A DNA stretch of 64,000 nt from Mansonella perstans. Lineage: Eukaryota > Nematoda > Chromadorea > Rhabditida > Onchocercidae. Positions 25,541 to 37,798 of the stretch are shown here, in pieces; within the stretch, counting starts at the first letter, position 1; every line of letters starts with the position of its first letter. The DNA is taken from NCBI GenBank assembly GCA_037074765.1, contig JBAMDO010000021.1:194001-258000 (forward strand). Direction: 5' to 3'. Both the position numbers and the translations under genes were made by a program. The notes under the pieces are model-generated. The model saw only the letters and a list, made by a program, of their open reading frames with translations. It made no database searches and had not been told where the DNA came from.

Positions 25541-25770
25541 AAGAATTAAGGAATTGAAATCAAAGATTCAGGATTTTATCTTAGGATTTTATGGCGTAAA
25601 AAACATGGAATTCCCTTTCAAAGTATTCGCAAATGATGTAAAAAAAATGCAAGAACACAAAAATATCCACAAAATTCTTATAATTGCTTTACTTCTATTT
25701 CACGGACTTTGAATACAGTTGCTAATTTCCTGAAATAAAATAAGCAAATAGAAATTGAAAATTTTAAAAG
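25540..25770 (-). repeat. Dispersed repeat family R, short minus-strand fragment
   Basis: It contains 'gcaagaacacaaaaatatcc' at 25,649-25,668 and the neighbouring CTTTACTTCTATTTCACGG segment, as in the minus copies at 1-900 and 1,540-2,620. Confidence 0.5.
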
Positions 25771-25789
25771 AAAAATAAAAAAAAGTAAT

Positions 25790-25925
25790 CTGCGTGAAGT
25801 GAATAAAATTGATGTTAGCGCAAAGGCAGAAAGACGAAATTTGATAGCAATGTTGCGCAGAACATATCTTTTCATCAGATGAATGGATAGAATTACTTCT
25901 ACTGCGCACCTGAAATATAAAGTAA
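25790..25925. repeat. Repeat Z, copy 1 (partner 55,408-55,552)
   Basis: About 135 bases here are close to identical to 55,408-55,552 in the same orientation, from CTGCGTGAAGTGAATAAAAT to CGCACCTGAAATATAAAG. Its partner abuts the broken end of the U5-40K gene. In this copy a GTAAGT follows directly, so it may be a former exon end, but no protein family was recognised. Confidence 0.65.
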
Positions 25926-25997
25926 GTATCGACTGTGGGAGAGAAACAAATTCTTACATTTGGAAAAAAAAGTCACCGAGAATTCACAGTTCTTTCA

Positions 25998-26141
25998 TTC
26001 ATTACAGCCTTTGTGGCTTTGGAACACCACTCCAAAGAATGGAGCTCCGACAAAATGGCTGCGATTTTTTTAAGGAAGTCAACGTGCGGCATATTGATGA
26101 AATGGCTGCATTGCTGGCAAAAGCGAAACAGTTATATTGTA
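25998..26141 (+). other. Possible orphan exon or pseudogene fragment
   Basis: A TTCATTACAG acceptor is followed by a relatively GC-rich stretch that ends before a GTATGT donor near 26,141. One frame reads GCDFFKEVNVRHIDEMAALL then AKAKQLY, which looks like protein sequence. No upstream or downstream partner exon could be joined and no family was recognised. Confidence 0.25.
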
Positions 26142-26144
26142 TGT

Positions 26145-26760
26145 AAAGTGTTCAGGCAAAATTAATTTAAAAAATTCCTTCAAAAAACTGACATTTCTAA
26201 TATTTTTTCAAGCTATCAACATTTGTTTCAGTGAAATGTAGCAAGATTCTGCTATAAATTTGCCATTCGATAACAAATTCTTTTTTCTTAGTGATGCTTC
26301 CAAAAGGATAATTTAATTACTCAAAAAATCCAGTTTTTTTTCTTTTTTGTGAGCAAATCCGTAAGAAAAAAGACCAACATATATGAAAAAAAGGATTATA
26401 TTAGCCTCATACGTTTGCATCGGCCTGACAAAATGAGAAAAAAGTAAGATTTGTTGATTAATTCATTCAGCAAATTTCAAAAAAAAAACTTCCGAATCAT
26501 TAATAAAATGCTTTGCTTTACGAAGAGTATGTGGACAGATTATTTACTAAAGAAGTGCATTGTTATGCACTCCTTGGTTAGTGACTTTATCATAAATGAT
26601 CAATGCCAATGTTGATAATGAACAGAAATCCACCTGATCAGTTAAAGATTACCAATCAAAATTAAAGAATTTAGAAAAAAATTCTGGATCATCGCAAGCA
26701 ACAAGGAATGATTGGAAGACCAGCTTCATCATTGCAAATTACCAACTGGCCTGACGGTTC
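26145..26760. other. No feature recognised
   Basis: This is AT-rich sequence between the possible orphan exon and repeat Y. No gene was seen. Confidence 0.35.
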
Positions 26761-27040
26761 ACTTTTAGTAAATTGTGCCTTCTGACTGATTTCATGTAGC
26801 TTCTGTTTCTTTCATAAGCATAACTGCAGAATAATGTTGTTTTTTGCAATGCTTCTAAATGGGCAACCTATAAATCATTAATTCGAAAAGTGTATCATGT
26901 TTTTACAAAATTCGAGTAAAGCAATATTTGCAGTTGAACGGCTATGTAAGAGCCTTTTTTGTTTATTTATTGCATTTTCTTAATAAAGTAATACACTAAG
27001 TAAAACAAGTATTAGACTCATTTCATTCCGATGTATCATG
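26760..27040 (+). repeat. Repeat Y, copy 2
   Basis: It matches 11,150-11,420 and 52,500-52,640 (shared TCTTTCATAAGCATAACTGC and GCATTTTCTTAATAAAGTA). It runs straight into repeat X copy 1, as it does at 52.6 kb. Confidence 0.55.
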
Positions 27041-27690
27041 TTTCGTTGTAACATAGTTCCATTGATTTATTTATTCTGTATTTCAGAGTTTTTCAGGAAT
27101 CCGTATATTCTATTGTTCGATGACTACATTTACATCTTTATTGATTTCAATAAAAAAGCAGGAATGGTAATTTTAGGATTATAAATGCCAATAATAATTT
27201 CATTTGTAAGACTACTCTTCCCGAATTTTTCATAACTTAGTAAAAAGTAGAATAATGAAATATGAATTGATTTTGTCAGTAATTGTTAATATTTTTTTTT
27301 AACATTTCGTTATCTGAAAAAATGAGATCGGTAGTTCTTCAGAATTGTGAATCATAAATTGATAGCTCCAAATCAGTCCAGTTTAATACGGTTCAGTTTA
27401 TTCACTAAAATTCAATCGTAAGTTTTACGTTTTGAATTTAATGATGCCTTATTAAATATATTTTTTTCATTTTTTGTTTAATTTTTTTCCAAATAAATTT
27501 CTACCTCGCAGGGGGACCGCGTTTTCGGGCCATGAAATGAGTACTTATATATATATTTTAAACAATGATTTTATGCTTTTTGCTTTTAAAGATAATGCCG
27601 AAACTGTGTTCAGTTAAAGTTTGTCACATCTATGGAGTATAATTCGCATCAATCATCAAATGCGCATTTCTACGGTAAACTTCTAATGGT
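27040..27690 (+). repeat. Repeat X, copy 1 (inverted relative to 46,808-47,465)
   Basis: Reverse-complementing 46,808-47,465 gives an almost identical sequence, including a GC-rich core GGGGACCGCGTTTTCGGGCC at 27,511-27,530 and a segment starting ATGGAGTATAATTCGC near 27,633. The match stops abruptly after GGTAAACTTCTAA near 27,687. In copy 2 the core is followed by GTGAGT, a possible splice donor; here it is ATGAGT. More diverged copies lie at 47,520-48,080 and about 52,620-52,870. Confidence 0.75.
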
Positions 27691-27829
27691 TAAATTGAGA
27701 GAGAGTTTATTTGTTAAATTGCTTTAAAAAAAAAAATTGTTAAAAATCGACGTATTTTTACAGTCTTTATTCTCTTATCTAAATACAATTATACTTGCGC
27801 AAAAGTTTGCTGATATCATACTAATCGAG

Positions 27830-30190
27830 AATAACTAAACGTGATCCAAGAAGAATACAATTAAATATAATTCAGTGTAATCTAATAAACATGATCTAAA
27901 ATAATATATGTTGACGAAAATATCCGAGGAAATTAAGGCTTATTGACTGAAAATGCACAACGATGCTGATGGAGACAATTGTCCTGACGCACATGACAAT
28001 GAAACTGTTGAACGATGAAATGACATGAACTAACTGTCTAATAGCCAAATCAAATCATCCGGTCCTGGTTGTGGTGGTCGTTGTGGTCCTGCTAATAGCA
28101 TAATATTTACAAATATACTCAATATAACTAACCTCTTACAGGTTGGATCATATAAAATAAAATATGTTCATGTTCGAATTCTTCATTAAATTTAGTATGA
28201 AACACTTAATAGATTAGATCACATAGAATACTAACGGAAAAATTATTGAAATTCTTATAAATATTAGGCAATGCGACACAAGTTTTAGGCTATAAACAAG
28301 CCAAGGCTTATCTGCATAACAAAATGCAACAGGACAGCCTTATGATTCGGCTTGGTTATCACGACTATTTAAATTTATCAAAAGCAATAATAGGTTAGAT
28401 ATCGTCTTTATAATTTAAAAAAGGTATATTTTCAAATTTTTCATGTGATTTAAAAAATTCTTTTATAACAGTTTTGTGATTACTACTATTCCTACAATTC
28501 TGCGAATTTTACCTGGATTTGCTACGTGTTGATAAAAAAAGAAACAATAAATTTCACCACATCTGAACGAATAGCGACTTTGATATATTCTGCAATGAAT
28601 TATGCATGGTTTCTATCAAAAGTTAGCATTTATGAATCCATTTTTAAATTTTTGCCACTTAAGAACTCCTCTCTGATGATAGAATCATTAGTGTTGGAAG
28701 TAACTTATGAGGTGGAAGGACAAAGTTGCTTGAGAAGGTTACACTCGATACCCATTGATGCTGTAACATCTCTGAAATCGCCAAAACACTGCAAGTATTT
28801 TTCCGAACTATCATTTTTGAGAAATTTCAAGTCATCAACCAAAAGAGGAATGGAAAACTATTAATAGTTTATGACAAAATAAATAGCTTTTTATATTCTT
28901 CAATAACGGAAGCAGTGAATATAACTGCCTGGTATTGTGCTTACATTAAGCAATTCGTTTTTCGACAACTTCTTTTTTCCGCCTTTGTTTATTGAATAGC
29001 AAGAGAATGAATTAAGGCGGATAAATAGAATGGAAAAAAAGTGGTGTAAACGATGCGATAAAATTTGGTCTCAGCTACTAGTCATTTTGTCTTTCAATGA
29101 TAACAAATTATCAGCAATCTTGTATAACAATGTACGGAAAACGAAGAATTTTAATTAAAGTAATTCACATTCTAAATCATCTATGCATTATTTTTTGAAA
29201 GGAAATTTTCTATGAAATCCTCTTTCCTTAACCCGTTCATTTAGAAATTCAATTTCAAATTTTTTTTGTTCATTATAGAAATTTCGTGGGCAAGCAGAAA
29301 TATTGTGCATTTGGTCAGTGTGCTTTATATTGCAAAATTTGTATTTGATTATTGCATTTTAAGAAATCAAACGTAACAACTCAATTTGAAATTCATGAAA
29401 AATAGCAAAGCAATTTTGAGATTTTTGTGGACATTTTTATCTTCATGCGCATGTTGTGTATCGTTTTAAAACTTTGTAAGATATGAGCATTATTCTCACA
29501 GAAACTTGCACAAGAGAATATCGTTTGTTTTTTTTTTTTACTGTCATAAAATTCAATGCGGATCAAATTCCAAAGCAACGAAATGTTAAAAGTCAACATT
29601 TGGGGAAGAATCAGTGTGAATACTGGAATTACTCAAAAATTTTTTAGTAAAGAATTTAGTGATTTAAATTAATTTAAAGTCTTGAGATTGAAGTGAAAAG
29701 AACAAAAGATAAACCTGTTTTCATTTATTTTCAGGTAACACCGTCACAACCTGTTTTCATTTATCTTCAGGTAACACCGTCACGTTTGACCAATGCACTT
29801 CGAATTTTCATTTAAAAAGCTTAAAAGGTGTCATGAATTGTAAAGTACTCCATTTTTAAACATTAAAAATAAGGGCGATAAAACATTTGCAAATTTTAAT
29901 CATATTTTAATTTATAAAATATGCTGTTTGAAACTTCAATCTTTTGAAATATTATGAAAGATTATTTGAAATATTTATGAAATTTTAATGAAACATTGTA
30001 CAATGCGACAAATATTTATTGAGGATAAGAGGATATTTTTTTGCTTTATGAGACAACGTAAGAACAACGCAAAAGCAAATTTGATTTCGAACTACGATGA
30101 AAATTTAAAAATGAAATAAAATTTAAGTAAATCATCACAAAGATGGGAATTCATATACAACTTCCTAATTGATTAGAGGAAATGGAATTT
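27830..30190 (+). repeat. Dispersed repeat family R, longest plus-strand copy
   Basis: This is the most complete copy in the window, about 2.3 kb. It runs from the GACGAAAATATCCGAGGAAA start through GATTCGGCTTGGTTATCACG, 'aaatttcaccacatctgaac', GGAAGCAGTGAATATAA and TTTGTGGACATTTTTATC. It ends with a part that is inverted at 1,540-2,000. Inside the 3' part a 40-base unit (ACCTGTTTTCATTTATTTTC plus the following 20 bases) is repeated twice at about 29,712-29,783. No open frame is conserved among the copies. Confidence 0.7.
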
Positions 30191-30379
30191 AAATAATTTT
30201 AAAAAATTTTATAATCAATTTTAATTGGAAAATAACCGATGCTTACGGATACGAAAAAGTAATGCATTTATAAACTATGAAGATAGCAAACAACGAAAAA
30301 AGCAGGAAATAGAATAATTGAATATAATATATAAACATATCATATTTTAACTGACAATTTTCACAATTTATTAAACCGG

Positions 30380-30600
30380 AAGATTAAGCAAGTAGCCCAT
30401 TCTTATGGAATGGTTTAGTTAAGTAATCATCGGCACCATACCCAAGTCCTAGAGCTTGGTTTATTGTTCCCATTTACCCCGCAGCTGATTATGTTAGTGA
30501 GTGTGGAACCGGCATAACACTTGCCAACTTTCCTCCTAAATATTTATATACTGGCATTTTGAAACTGTTTCCTGGTTTGTAATCGGTTAGGTTAATTCAA
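30380..30600 (-). other. Possible pseudogene fragment, family not recognised
   Basis: The minus strand reads as a protein-like stretch (KMPVYKYLGGKLASVMPVP, then GTINQALGLGYGADDY) interrupted by two stop codons. Codon quality and GC content exceed those of the flanks. No family was assigned and no splice sites frame it convincingly. Confidence 0.3.
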
Positions 30601-30891
30601 AGATTTTCAAAGTATTTACATTGTTTTATCTTAATGGAATGAATGATTTAAAAAATAGTGCATTTCGGATTTTGATGAACAAATAGGAAGCAAGCAAGAT
30701 GCTGTTGTGATTTCTGCTTGTTTTTCCATTTTTCAAAAAATACGTGAAATTTGATCATATCATCATCTATATTTGTTTTTATGTAATGAATAACTTTCAG
30801 TGGCTTGAATTGAATTAATTTTAACATATAATTTCCATTTATGTTTCAAGCGTACTTTAAATGATTTTTCACTGTATTAATTAAGCGTTAC

Positions 30892-31074
30892 TCGATTATA
30901 AATCACAATTGATGATGTACATGATAATTTTTCATATTTGCTATCCTTTCCATCATCCTTTCGTTGTTGACTGAGAATTGTTAGATACAAAGGTCTTAAC
31001 CGCAAATTGATATAAATAAAAGCACATGATATCAATGCCAAATTGATAACTATCAGTTGAAATTTCGTTATCAT
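30892..31074 (-). pseudogene. hst-2: Orphan copy of exon 1 of heparan sulfate 2-O-sulfotransferase
   Basis: These 61 codons differ from the exon at 63,063-63,245 by only two residues (Ala for Thr at position 18, Cys for Tyr near position 52). The donor after the last codon is also kept. The duplication ends about 150 bases into the intron, and no exon 2 (the PKTGST segment) follows on the minus strand down to the gene-free sequence. As placed it can encode only the cytoplasmic tail, membrane anchor and start of the stem. Confidence 0.9.
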
Positions 31075-31445
31075 TAACGAACCAAAATCTAAAAAACTAA
31101 GCAGAAATTGAATTTTGAAAAATATTCCATCGCATTAGTTTTTTTGACAAGATTATTGTTCAAGATAAATGTGATAGTCTGATAATGACACTTAAATTTT
31201 ATTTAATAATACTATAACAATATGCTTCATATTTTTTTAGATATCAGCATAAGATACAAATATTCAAAGAATAAAAAATACCGAAAACTATACCAACATA
31301 CTGGTACAACGCAAGCTTTAGTAACATATTCGTAATTTATACGATAAGCAAAAGCTACTCACGTGAACAGGATATATTATTTTCGTACTAATAGCAATAC
31401 TTGAATTTCATATTTTGAGTTATTTAAATAAAAATTTTTATAATT

Positions 31446-32186
31446 TGTCGAAAAAAACCGAAATAATGGTAGTGTAAAATGTTTAACACAAGTCAGATCA
31501 AATCAAGCTATAATTATTTCTTAGAGACATGACTAATTGCAGGATGTCACATGGCGATTTATTACTTTGTTTCCAAAGTTTCAAAGTGTTTACTACCAAA
31601 ATTATTAATCAAATGATTTTTTCGAAAATTCATTTGGCCTAGCTTCGTAAATAAGGTTTATTAATAGTCCTCTAATCTTTTAAACGCCGTTATTTATTTG
31701 TAACTCCCAATAATTTCTTGGAAACAATTCCGTATGTAAATCTCCTGTAATTGTGATTAGCTCCATCAAAAACCACTAATCCACTTCTACTGCTATCCTT
31801 ATCCTAGTAAACAATTCACATTTGCATAAAGACCTTTAGTTCCGCTTAAGTTAGATTAGCAGCATCAGTTTCAATACTATTTTCTACTTCTGTTACTATT
31901 CTTCAACCAATATCTCTTTTTATTGCATCTTTATTACTTTCTTGCGTATTTCTCTTTAATCCTGTTTTCCGATTGATTATATTAATAGTTGCATATTTCG
32001 CCTGTCGTCCTATTATAATAATTGGTAATAATCTGAATGTCGCTCTATTGTAATTAATATCTGGACATCAATAAAACTACAATTAGTTGTATTCTAAATT
32101 CTATTGATAACAGTATCGGAGAGTTCGTAAGTCATTCATTCAAGACGTTCTTTTCCATAACAAATAAAAATACTTTTTTTCCGACA
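31446..32186 (+). mobile_element. BEL/Pao-like LTR, copy A
   Basis: The stretch starts TGTCGAAAAAAA and ends TTTTTTTCCGACA, i.e. short inverted termini with TG...CA ends, 741 bases in all. Seven bases after the end, TGGTGCTCGAGA (32,193-32,204) resembles a tRNA primer-binding site. An ATG and a gag-like frame follow at 32,237. Two related LTR-like sequences occur in the window: 61,963-62,690 (minus, near-identical) and 33,517-34,023 (minus, diverged, with an internal deletion of about 230 bases). Confidence 0.8.
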
Positions 32187-32192
32187 TAATTT

Positions 32193-32204
32193 TGGTGCTC
32201 GAGA
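32193..32204 (+). other. Probable primer-binding site of the LTR element
   Basis: TGGTGCTCGAGA begins with TGG, complementary to a tRNA CCA end, and lies seven bases after the LTR. The tRNA could not be assigned. Confidence 0.5.
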
Positions 32205-32236
32205 TGAAATAAGGTCGAACTTAAATTCTTGACAAT

Positions 32237-32880
32237 ATGACTACCACAATAATAGAAAGGATTAAATTTGTAGAAAAGAGACTGGAAAGACTTTCTCGAA
32301 GTAAAGATTTTGGACATCAAACTTTCGGAGCCAACTTTGATAACAAAGAAACGACTTTAATTATAAAACTAGAAGATGACTCCTTGAAGAAAAAATCTTA
32401 TGATTGCGAATGCGTATCAAATCAATCGAATCAACGACAAATTAATCGAATAAACACATAAATCTCTTATTATGACAACAAGAAAGGAGGAGGAAAAATA
32501 CGAAGAAGTAACAAAGGAGAATCAGAATCTTTTAGCTGATATGCGAAGCAAACGAAGCGATCATCACATTGACTGTGCACAAAAAGGAGATGGACAATGA
32601 AATGAAAAAATTCACGTTAAAAAATGATCTCGAGTTCTTTTCAAGAGCAACCGAAGAAATCACCAAAGGTAATTCCATTTCCAATCTCCCTCAATTGTCT
32701 TAGCCCACTTTCAGTGGTAATCCACGACACTGGAGAGATTTCTGGAGTAGCTTTAACGCCGCTGTTCTTCCAAGCTATCCCAGAAATCCACAAATTAAAC
32801 TACTTAATTTCTCAATTGAAAAGAATAGCATTGCAAACCGCGAGACGTTATCTCCTGACTAAGAGAAGATTTTGAATTTT
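32237..32880 (+). pseudogene. gag: BEL/Pao-like gag, 5' part, broken
   Basis: The first 74 codons (32,237-32,461) are open and basic, helical in look (RIKFVEKRLERLSRSK), as at the start of BEL/Pao Gag. After a stop, a second stretch in other frames carries the family core: a TAG, then PTFSGNPRHWRDFWSSFNAA (near 32,706-32,765), and in the neighbouring frame IPEIHKLNYLISQLKR (near 32,774-32,823). At least one stop and one frameshift therefore break it. Homology ends near 32,880. No protease, reverse transcriptase or integrase follows. Confidence 0.8.
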
Positions 32881-33189
32881 GAGAGTCTAATTACAGATAT
32901 CCATTTGATTTGGTTATTCAGTGAGTGTATTTTGTTCTTATTGGTTTTTTAGTAATACAATTAATTCAATTTCAGTCGAGTTTGTCGTTCGGTTTAAGCG
33001 TTTAATACAAGTAGATAAAATATAGAAGAGAATAAATCTAATTTTACTTTAATGACAGTTATTATCAAACATATTATAAAAACACAGACGTCAAAAGTGA
33101 TGAATCGTCAATGCATCATGAAACTGTCTAGTTCTTGTTGTATTATTCGGTCACTTTGTCGACTCCATGTCCGATTTGATGTAATAGTT

Positions 33190-33480
33190 CGATGAAATTG
33201 ATCAAATTCCCAAGAAATGTTTTAAATTTTGATAGTGACTTCTGGTTATCGGCTGTTTCTTGGTGGTATACTTTGACCAGTACCCATCGTGATAATCGGC
33301 TTTCGACTACAGTTTCAGTGCTAGCATGCTCTAGATTTTCTTCTAGCGCTTCAAGTTGTCGGAAAATTCTTTCAATTTTTTCTATTGCTTTAATCCATTC
33401 GTTTTCATTTCGTCGTATAGCAATTTAGTAATAGTCGATGAGTCCCATATTTCTCAGCATTTTTAATTTTTTTCAGGTCA
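33190..33480 (-). pseudogene. gag: BEL/Pao-like gag N-terminal part, minus strand
   Basis: Read on the minus strand from about 33,480, one frame gives ENEWIKAIEKIERIFRQLEA, then a segment with STETVVESRLSRWVLVKVYH and LSKFKTFLGNLINFIELL. This fits a helical N-terminal Gag region of a BEL/Pao element, a different subtype from copy A. A stop lies near the start and nothing follows below about 33,160. It lies directly downstream (in its own sense) of the LTR-like sequence at 33,517-34,023. Confidence 0.7.
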
Positions 33481-33516
33481 GCATTTTTCGTATAACTTCA
33501 TAATTTTCGGGAGCTA

Positions 33517-34023
33517 TGTCATAATCAGAAAAAATCATTTTTATTTGTTATGGAAAAGGACGTCTTGAAATGAATGACTTACAGACTCTCCGATATTGTT
33601 ATCAATAGAATTTGGAATGCAACTAGTTGTAGTTTTATTGATGTCCAGATATTAATTATAATAGAACGACATTCAGATTATTATCAATTATTATAATAGG
33701 ACGACGAGCAAATCACAATTATAGGAGATTTATATACAGGATTGTTTATAAGAAATTATTGGGAGTTATAGATAAATAACAGCGTTGTAAAATTATAAGA
33801 CTATTAATAAGCCTTATTTACTAAGATAGGACAAATGAATTTCCGAAAAAATCGTTTGATTGATAATTTCGGTAGTAACCACTTTGAAATTTTGGAAACA
33901 AGTAATAAATCGTTATGTGAAATTCTGCGATTAATCATGTCTCTTAGAAATAATCAGTTCATAATACTATCTGGCTTGTGCCAAACATTTTACACTACTA
34001 TTAGTTCGGTTTTTTCCGATACA
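33517..34023 (-). mobile_element. BEL/Pao-like LTR, copy C, diverged
   Basis: Reverse-complemented, it matches LTR copy A along most of its length (for example GACGTCTTGAAATGAATGAC at 33,561-33,580, and the ATTGATGTCCAGATATTAAT segment near 33,636). About 230 bases present in copy A are missing near 33,703. Ends resemble TGT...ACA. Its orientation is opposite to copy A, 1.3 kb away. Confidence 0.75.
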
Positions 34024-34029
34024 ATATTT

Positions 34030-37000
34030 ATGCTATCAATTTTAGTTCCAATACTACAGCAATAATTATCATTACAATAATAAGTTATTCGTAATACTAA
34101 CTTCATAATACTACTAGAAGAACAATTTCAAAAACTGAGCAGAAAACTGGAAAGACTACAGGAAACATAAGCAGTCCAGAAAACAGCACGTTGAAATACG
34201 AAACAATCATTGCAAAGAAATGCACGTAACGGTTAGTTCGTTTTTCGGTGGCTAAAGTTAAATTTCTGATAATGTATTTAATTATAAATATTAGTCGAAA
34301 AAAGATACTTTTCTTCTTGACGAAAAGGATCAACTTATCTGTATTTAGGCATTTAAAAATGTGAAAAAATTATTTGAATTTAATGAATTATTTGTAGCTG
34401 AAAGCATGGAATTTAACATTTATTTAATTGAGCTGGCCTAATTCAATGTGCAATTTAATTCAATTCAATCCAATTAAATAATTCAATACAATTGTTAGAT
34501 TACCATCACCTTCAGTTTAACATCTACAATGTTCTTTTACTTTCCATTTTTTATTTTTCGACAGTCAAACTGACAGTTACTGAGAAAAAAAACCTGCTGA
34601 ATATTTAATTCCGGAAATTTTCTTTTGAGTAACTTTATAAATTTAAATTGTTTAAGTTGTTATTTTTCAAAATTTATTACGACTTCAAAATTCTAATTTC
34701 AATGTTCCAGTTTATTTCAACTTTGAAATATTTTGAAGAATTCTTTCTTAGTCTTATTTTAATTCCAAATTATTATGAATTCCTATTTTTAATGAATTTT
34801 TAATTTGCAATTATTATTAAGAATTAAAGACTCTCTTTTTTACTGTATGATTGATCTTTCAATGAAAAATTACATAAGTATACTTTTACGATGTCAAATT
34901 CAAAAAAATTAAATTTCATGTATTTTCATTTTCAAATTACGAGACGGTGATGTATCAGGATAAGTTGTTACGCTTGGCTTGGCGAAGATAATCTGGTGAA
35001 TTTTATCCATTTTTAACGCAGTTTGGCTTGTGACTAATAAACAAGTACGTTTGGATATATGATGCAGCGGAAATCTGTTTAAGCAGTGTAGGTGATATAC
35101 GGGATTTTCTATAATATCTTTTTTCCTCGGTATTGATTCTATGTGTAATCTCAAAAGAGAGAATCCTTGCAACATTATGAATGTTTGTCTCCATTTCTCC
35201 CAATTGGATCTTAGAACTGATCACTCAAAGTAATCAATATGGCTGAAATTAAAGTACCATTTTAGTTTTTATATTTATTTTTAAGAAGATAGCATTGTAC
35301 GATTTGGTATATTTCAAGAGTTTGAAACAAGTCAAAAAGTCATTGCTTCAATTTGACTGACATTGAATTGCAATGTTTGTTTTATTTTATTCTCACACGA
35401 CTATTTATTCCAAACGATCGAATAGTTTTACACAAAACTGAGCTGAATGTATTAGAAACAATATAATTCATTTAACAAAATTTTAAATCATACAAACAAT
35501 TCACTAAATTTTGTTTTACCAATTAATTTCTCAGGTCTAATTACTTTAAGTCAGTTAATTACAGTTTTGTTTATGGATAATGTAAAACAAAATAATTATT
35601 GCCATTTGGTGGAAATTGAGAATTATCTAGAACAATACATTTAATTAAATGAAAGAAATTCTTTTTTCTCTTTTTATCGATGTTTCCCTTTCCTTGAGAC
35701 GTTATCTTAACAGAAAATTCTTATTAATTATGCAATAACTGTTAATCGGTCAAAACTGCATTCATTTTCTATATATAAATCTTATTTATTCGTAAAAGGC
35801 AATTAAATATATTCGACTGAAATCTTCGCTTGCTTTTAATTTTCTATCAGATATTGTTTGTATTGAAACCGTTTATTTCTTCTTTAATGAAGCTACCAAA
35901 AATTATGAATTAATTGCATTGACGAAAGGGAAATTCGAAAAGGCATAAAATATGATGACTAAGAAAAAATTTGGATGACTAAGAAATTTATAATGATTAA
36001 GAAGAAATTTTTTATTTCTTTGAAATGATAGTGAAATGAATGAACAATTTGCTCAGAAACTTTTCCAAGTACAATTTTACATCTGCAAGTATTAATTAGT
36101 TATGATATTAAGTATAAAAATTTAAGTATTATTGTACAAACCAAAACTACTTGATTTTGTTGTAGTTCTTTTAAAATAAAACGGAAGAACTTAAAAATCT
36201 ATTTATACAATTCCATATAATTCTGTTCCGTTCATCATTTTTTCCTTATCATTTTCTTCGTCATCTTATTGTAGCATTATCTCAGTTTAAATTTTGCAAG
36301 GTTCAAAATTTCATTCATTTTTCATTTTCCACCTCTCTCATTTCATATATATCTCTGACATAAAAAAAAATTCGAGCAAATATTTTTGTGAAATTTCTAA
36401 AATATTGCTGGTGACATTTATTTAGTTTTTGCTGATAAACTGTTCAATGCTTGGGAGCTCAGAAGCTTCTGCTATATTCACATTATTATTTTTTCCCCGC
36501 TGTTTCTTCATCGGTATTTACTACACCTACGAGTCTTTCCATCGATAGACTGCAATAGCGGTATACTGATGATATATTAAGAATCTTGACAATAGATTAA
36601 AACTTCCAAGTAATGTAATGAGAGGCAATTTGATGATTTACAATCTTTTCTAATCTCTCATTCATTTTACATCTCTTCTCCAATTTAAAATTAAAACTCA
36701 AAATCAAGCGTAATTTAAAAAGCAACCACCGTATTACAAATTACTATTTTACAGTATGAAATATTGCTTTCTCCAGAATTAATTATTTATTTCTCTACAA
36801 ATTTTATCTTTACTTATTATATCATTTCGTATTAATTAAAGAGGGATAAAATGTGATTTTTTTTTGTGGTTTTTTTTCCACTTCGCTATTTCATTGCTGT
36901 AGGTGCACAAGCGTTGCAAAAGTTCAACAAATGTTTTATATACAAAAATCGTTTTGTCATTTTGCATTAACAATGACAAAAATTAATGAAAACTTTTTAA

Positions 37001-37320
37001 TTTTATTTTTTGATGATTTTCGATCATTTTTGCTTTTGAAATAATAAAATGTGTTGTTTGAAATTTGAATTATTCTTTCAAATAAAACTTCCATCCAAAG
37101 ATTAAACGGAAAAAAGATTTTCGTTTTTGTTTTTAATTCGCAATTTTTGTTATTCCGTTTTATTTTTGCATAAACAAAAATTTCGAAGTTTACTTTATAA
37201 AAATTCACTAGATATTTAAACATTCTTTAATAATTTTTCATCGAATTATTATTTGAATCTAATTTAGTCTTTTAGAATTTGCAAATCATAATTAGAAATT
37301 TTAAAAAGAAGGAGGCAAAA
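34030..37320. other. Gene-free AT-rich stretch
   Basis: No convincing exon was found. Open frames at 34,103-34,333 (minus, hydrophobic), 34,909-35,224 (minus, two overlapping frames, the better one starting ISSKIQLGEMETNIHNVA) and 36,853-37,223 are short and unsupported by splice signals or homology. An ATTCAATTCAATTC-type patch lies near 34,440-34,480. Confidence 0.5.
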
Positions 37321-37477
37321 ATTAAAATTGTTTGGTAAATTTAGGAACGGACAAATATGTTTGCATCAGAAGAAAATAGCAAAAACAACGACAAGAAAAT
37401 ATCAGAAACAAAATAACTTCATCAAACAAGTTCCGCGCTTTGAACTAATTTCACATTTAAAAACATTGTTTAAAATT

Positions 37478-37565
37478 ATGACACACACACACCCACACAC
37501 GTGCATACACACATTTACAGACGGACAGACGGATGAACAGACGACGGACAGACATATGCAGATGT
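37478..37565. repeat. CA-rich and GACGGACA-type simple repeat
   Basis: ACACACACACACCCACACAC is followed by imperfect GACGGACAGACGGATGAACA units. The open frame across it (37,328-37,579) is a by-product. Confidence 0.7.
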
Positions 37566-37798
37566 GTTTATTTGCTTAAAAATAAATTTTTATTTCCTTA
37601 TTCCGAAGGAAAAAATTTTTTCAGAAGGAAAATAAACAGTTTTAAATTTTAGTTTTTATTATTAAAAAAAATTTTAGTGACAAAAAAACGATATTACATG
37701 AATAGTTCAAATATTTTACTTCAATAATTCTGATTATTTTTCTTCCGGTTTATCCTCTTCAATCTGTTTGCATTTCCTATATTATGTGAAATATTTTC

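Larger units (their letters stand above)
30747..32529 (+). repeat. Inverted segmental duplication, arm A (partner 61,620-63,390)
   Basis: The reverse complement of this 1.78-kb block matches 61,620-63,390 almost base for base, with about 12 bases of net indel. Two open frames in it (32,237-32,461 plus and 30,877-31,074 minus) differ from their partners by none and by two residues. The block carries a stray first exon of the sulfotransferase gene, an LTR and the start of gag. The match ends near 30,747 inside what is intron 1 in the other copy, and near 32,529 inside gag. Confidence 0.95.

Noticed and set aside
32132..32320. Minus-strand open frame, also present at 61,829-62,014
   Set aside because: It is antisense to the LTR end and gag start. 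Its repetition merely reflects the inverted duplication.
34103..34333. Hydrophobic minus-strand frame of 76 codons resembling a membrane protein
   Set aside because: The composition is expected of AT-rich DNA, it overlaps nothing conserved, and no splice partners or start context were seen.
34909..35224. Two overlapping minus-strand frames that could form a small protein with one frameshift
   Set aside because: No recognisable motif, no good splice sites and no second copy to compare, so it is not called as a gene.
37328..37579. Plus-strand frame with HTHPHTCIHTFTDGQTDEQT
   Set aside because: It is the translation of a CA and GACGGACA simple repeat.
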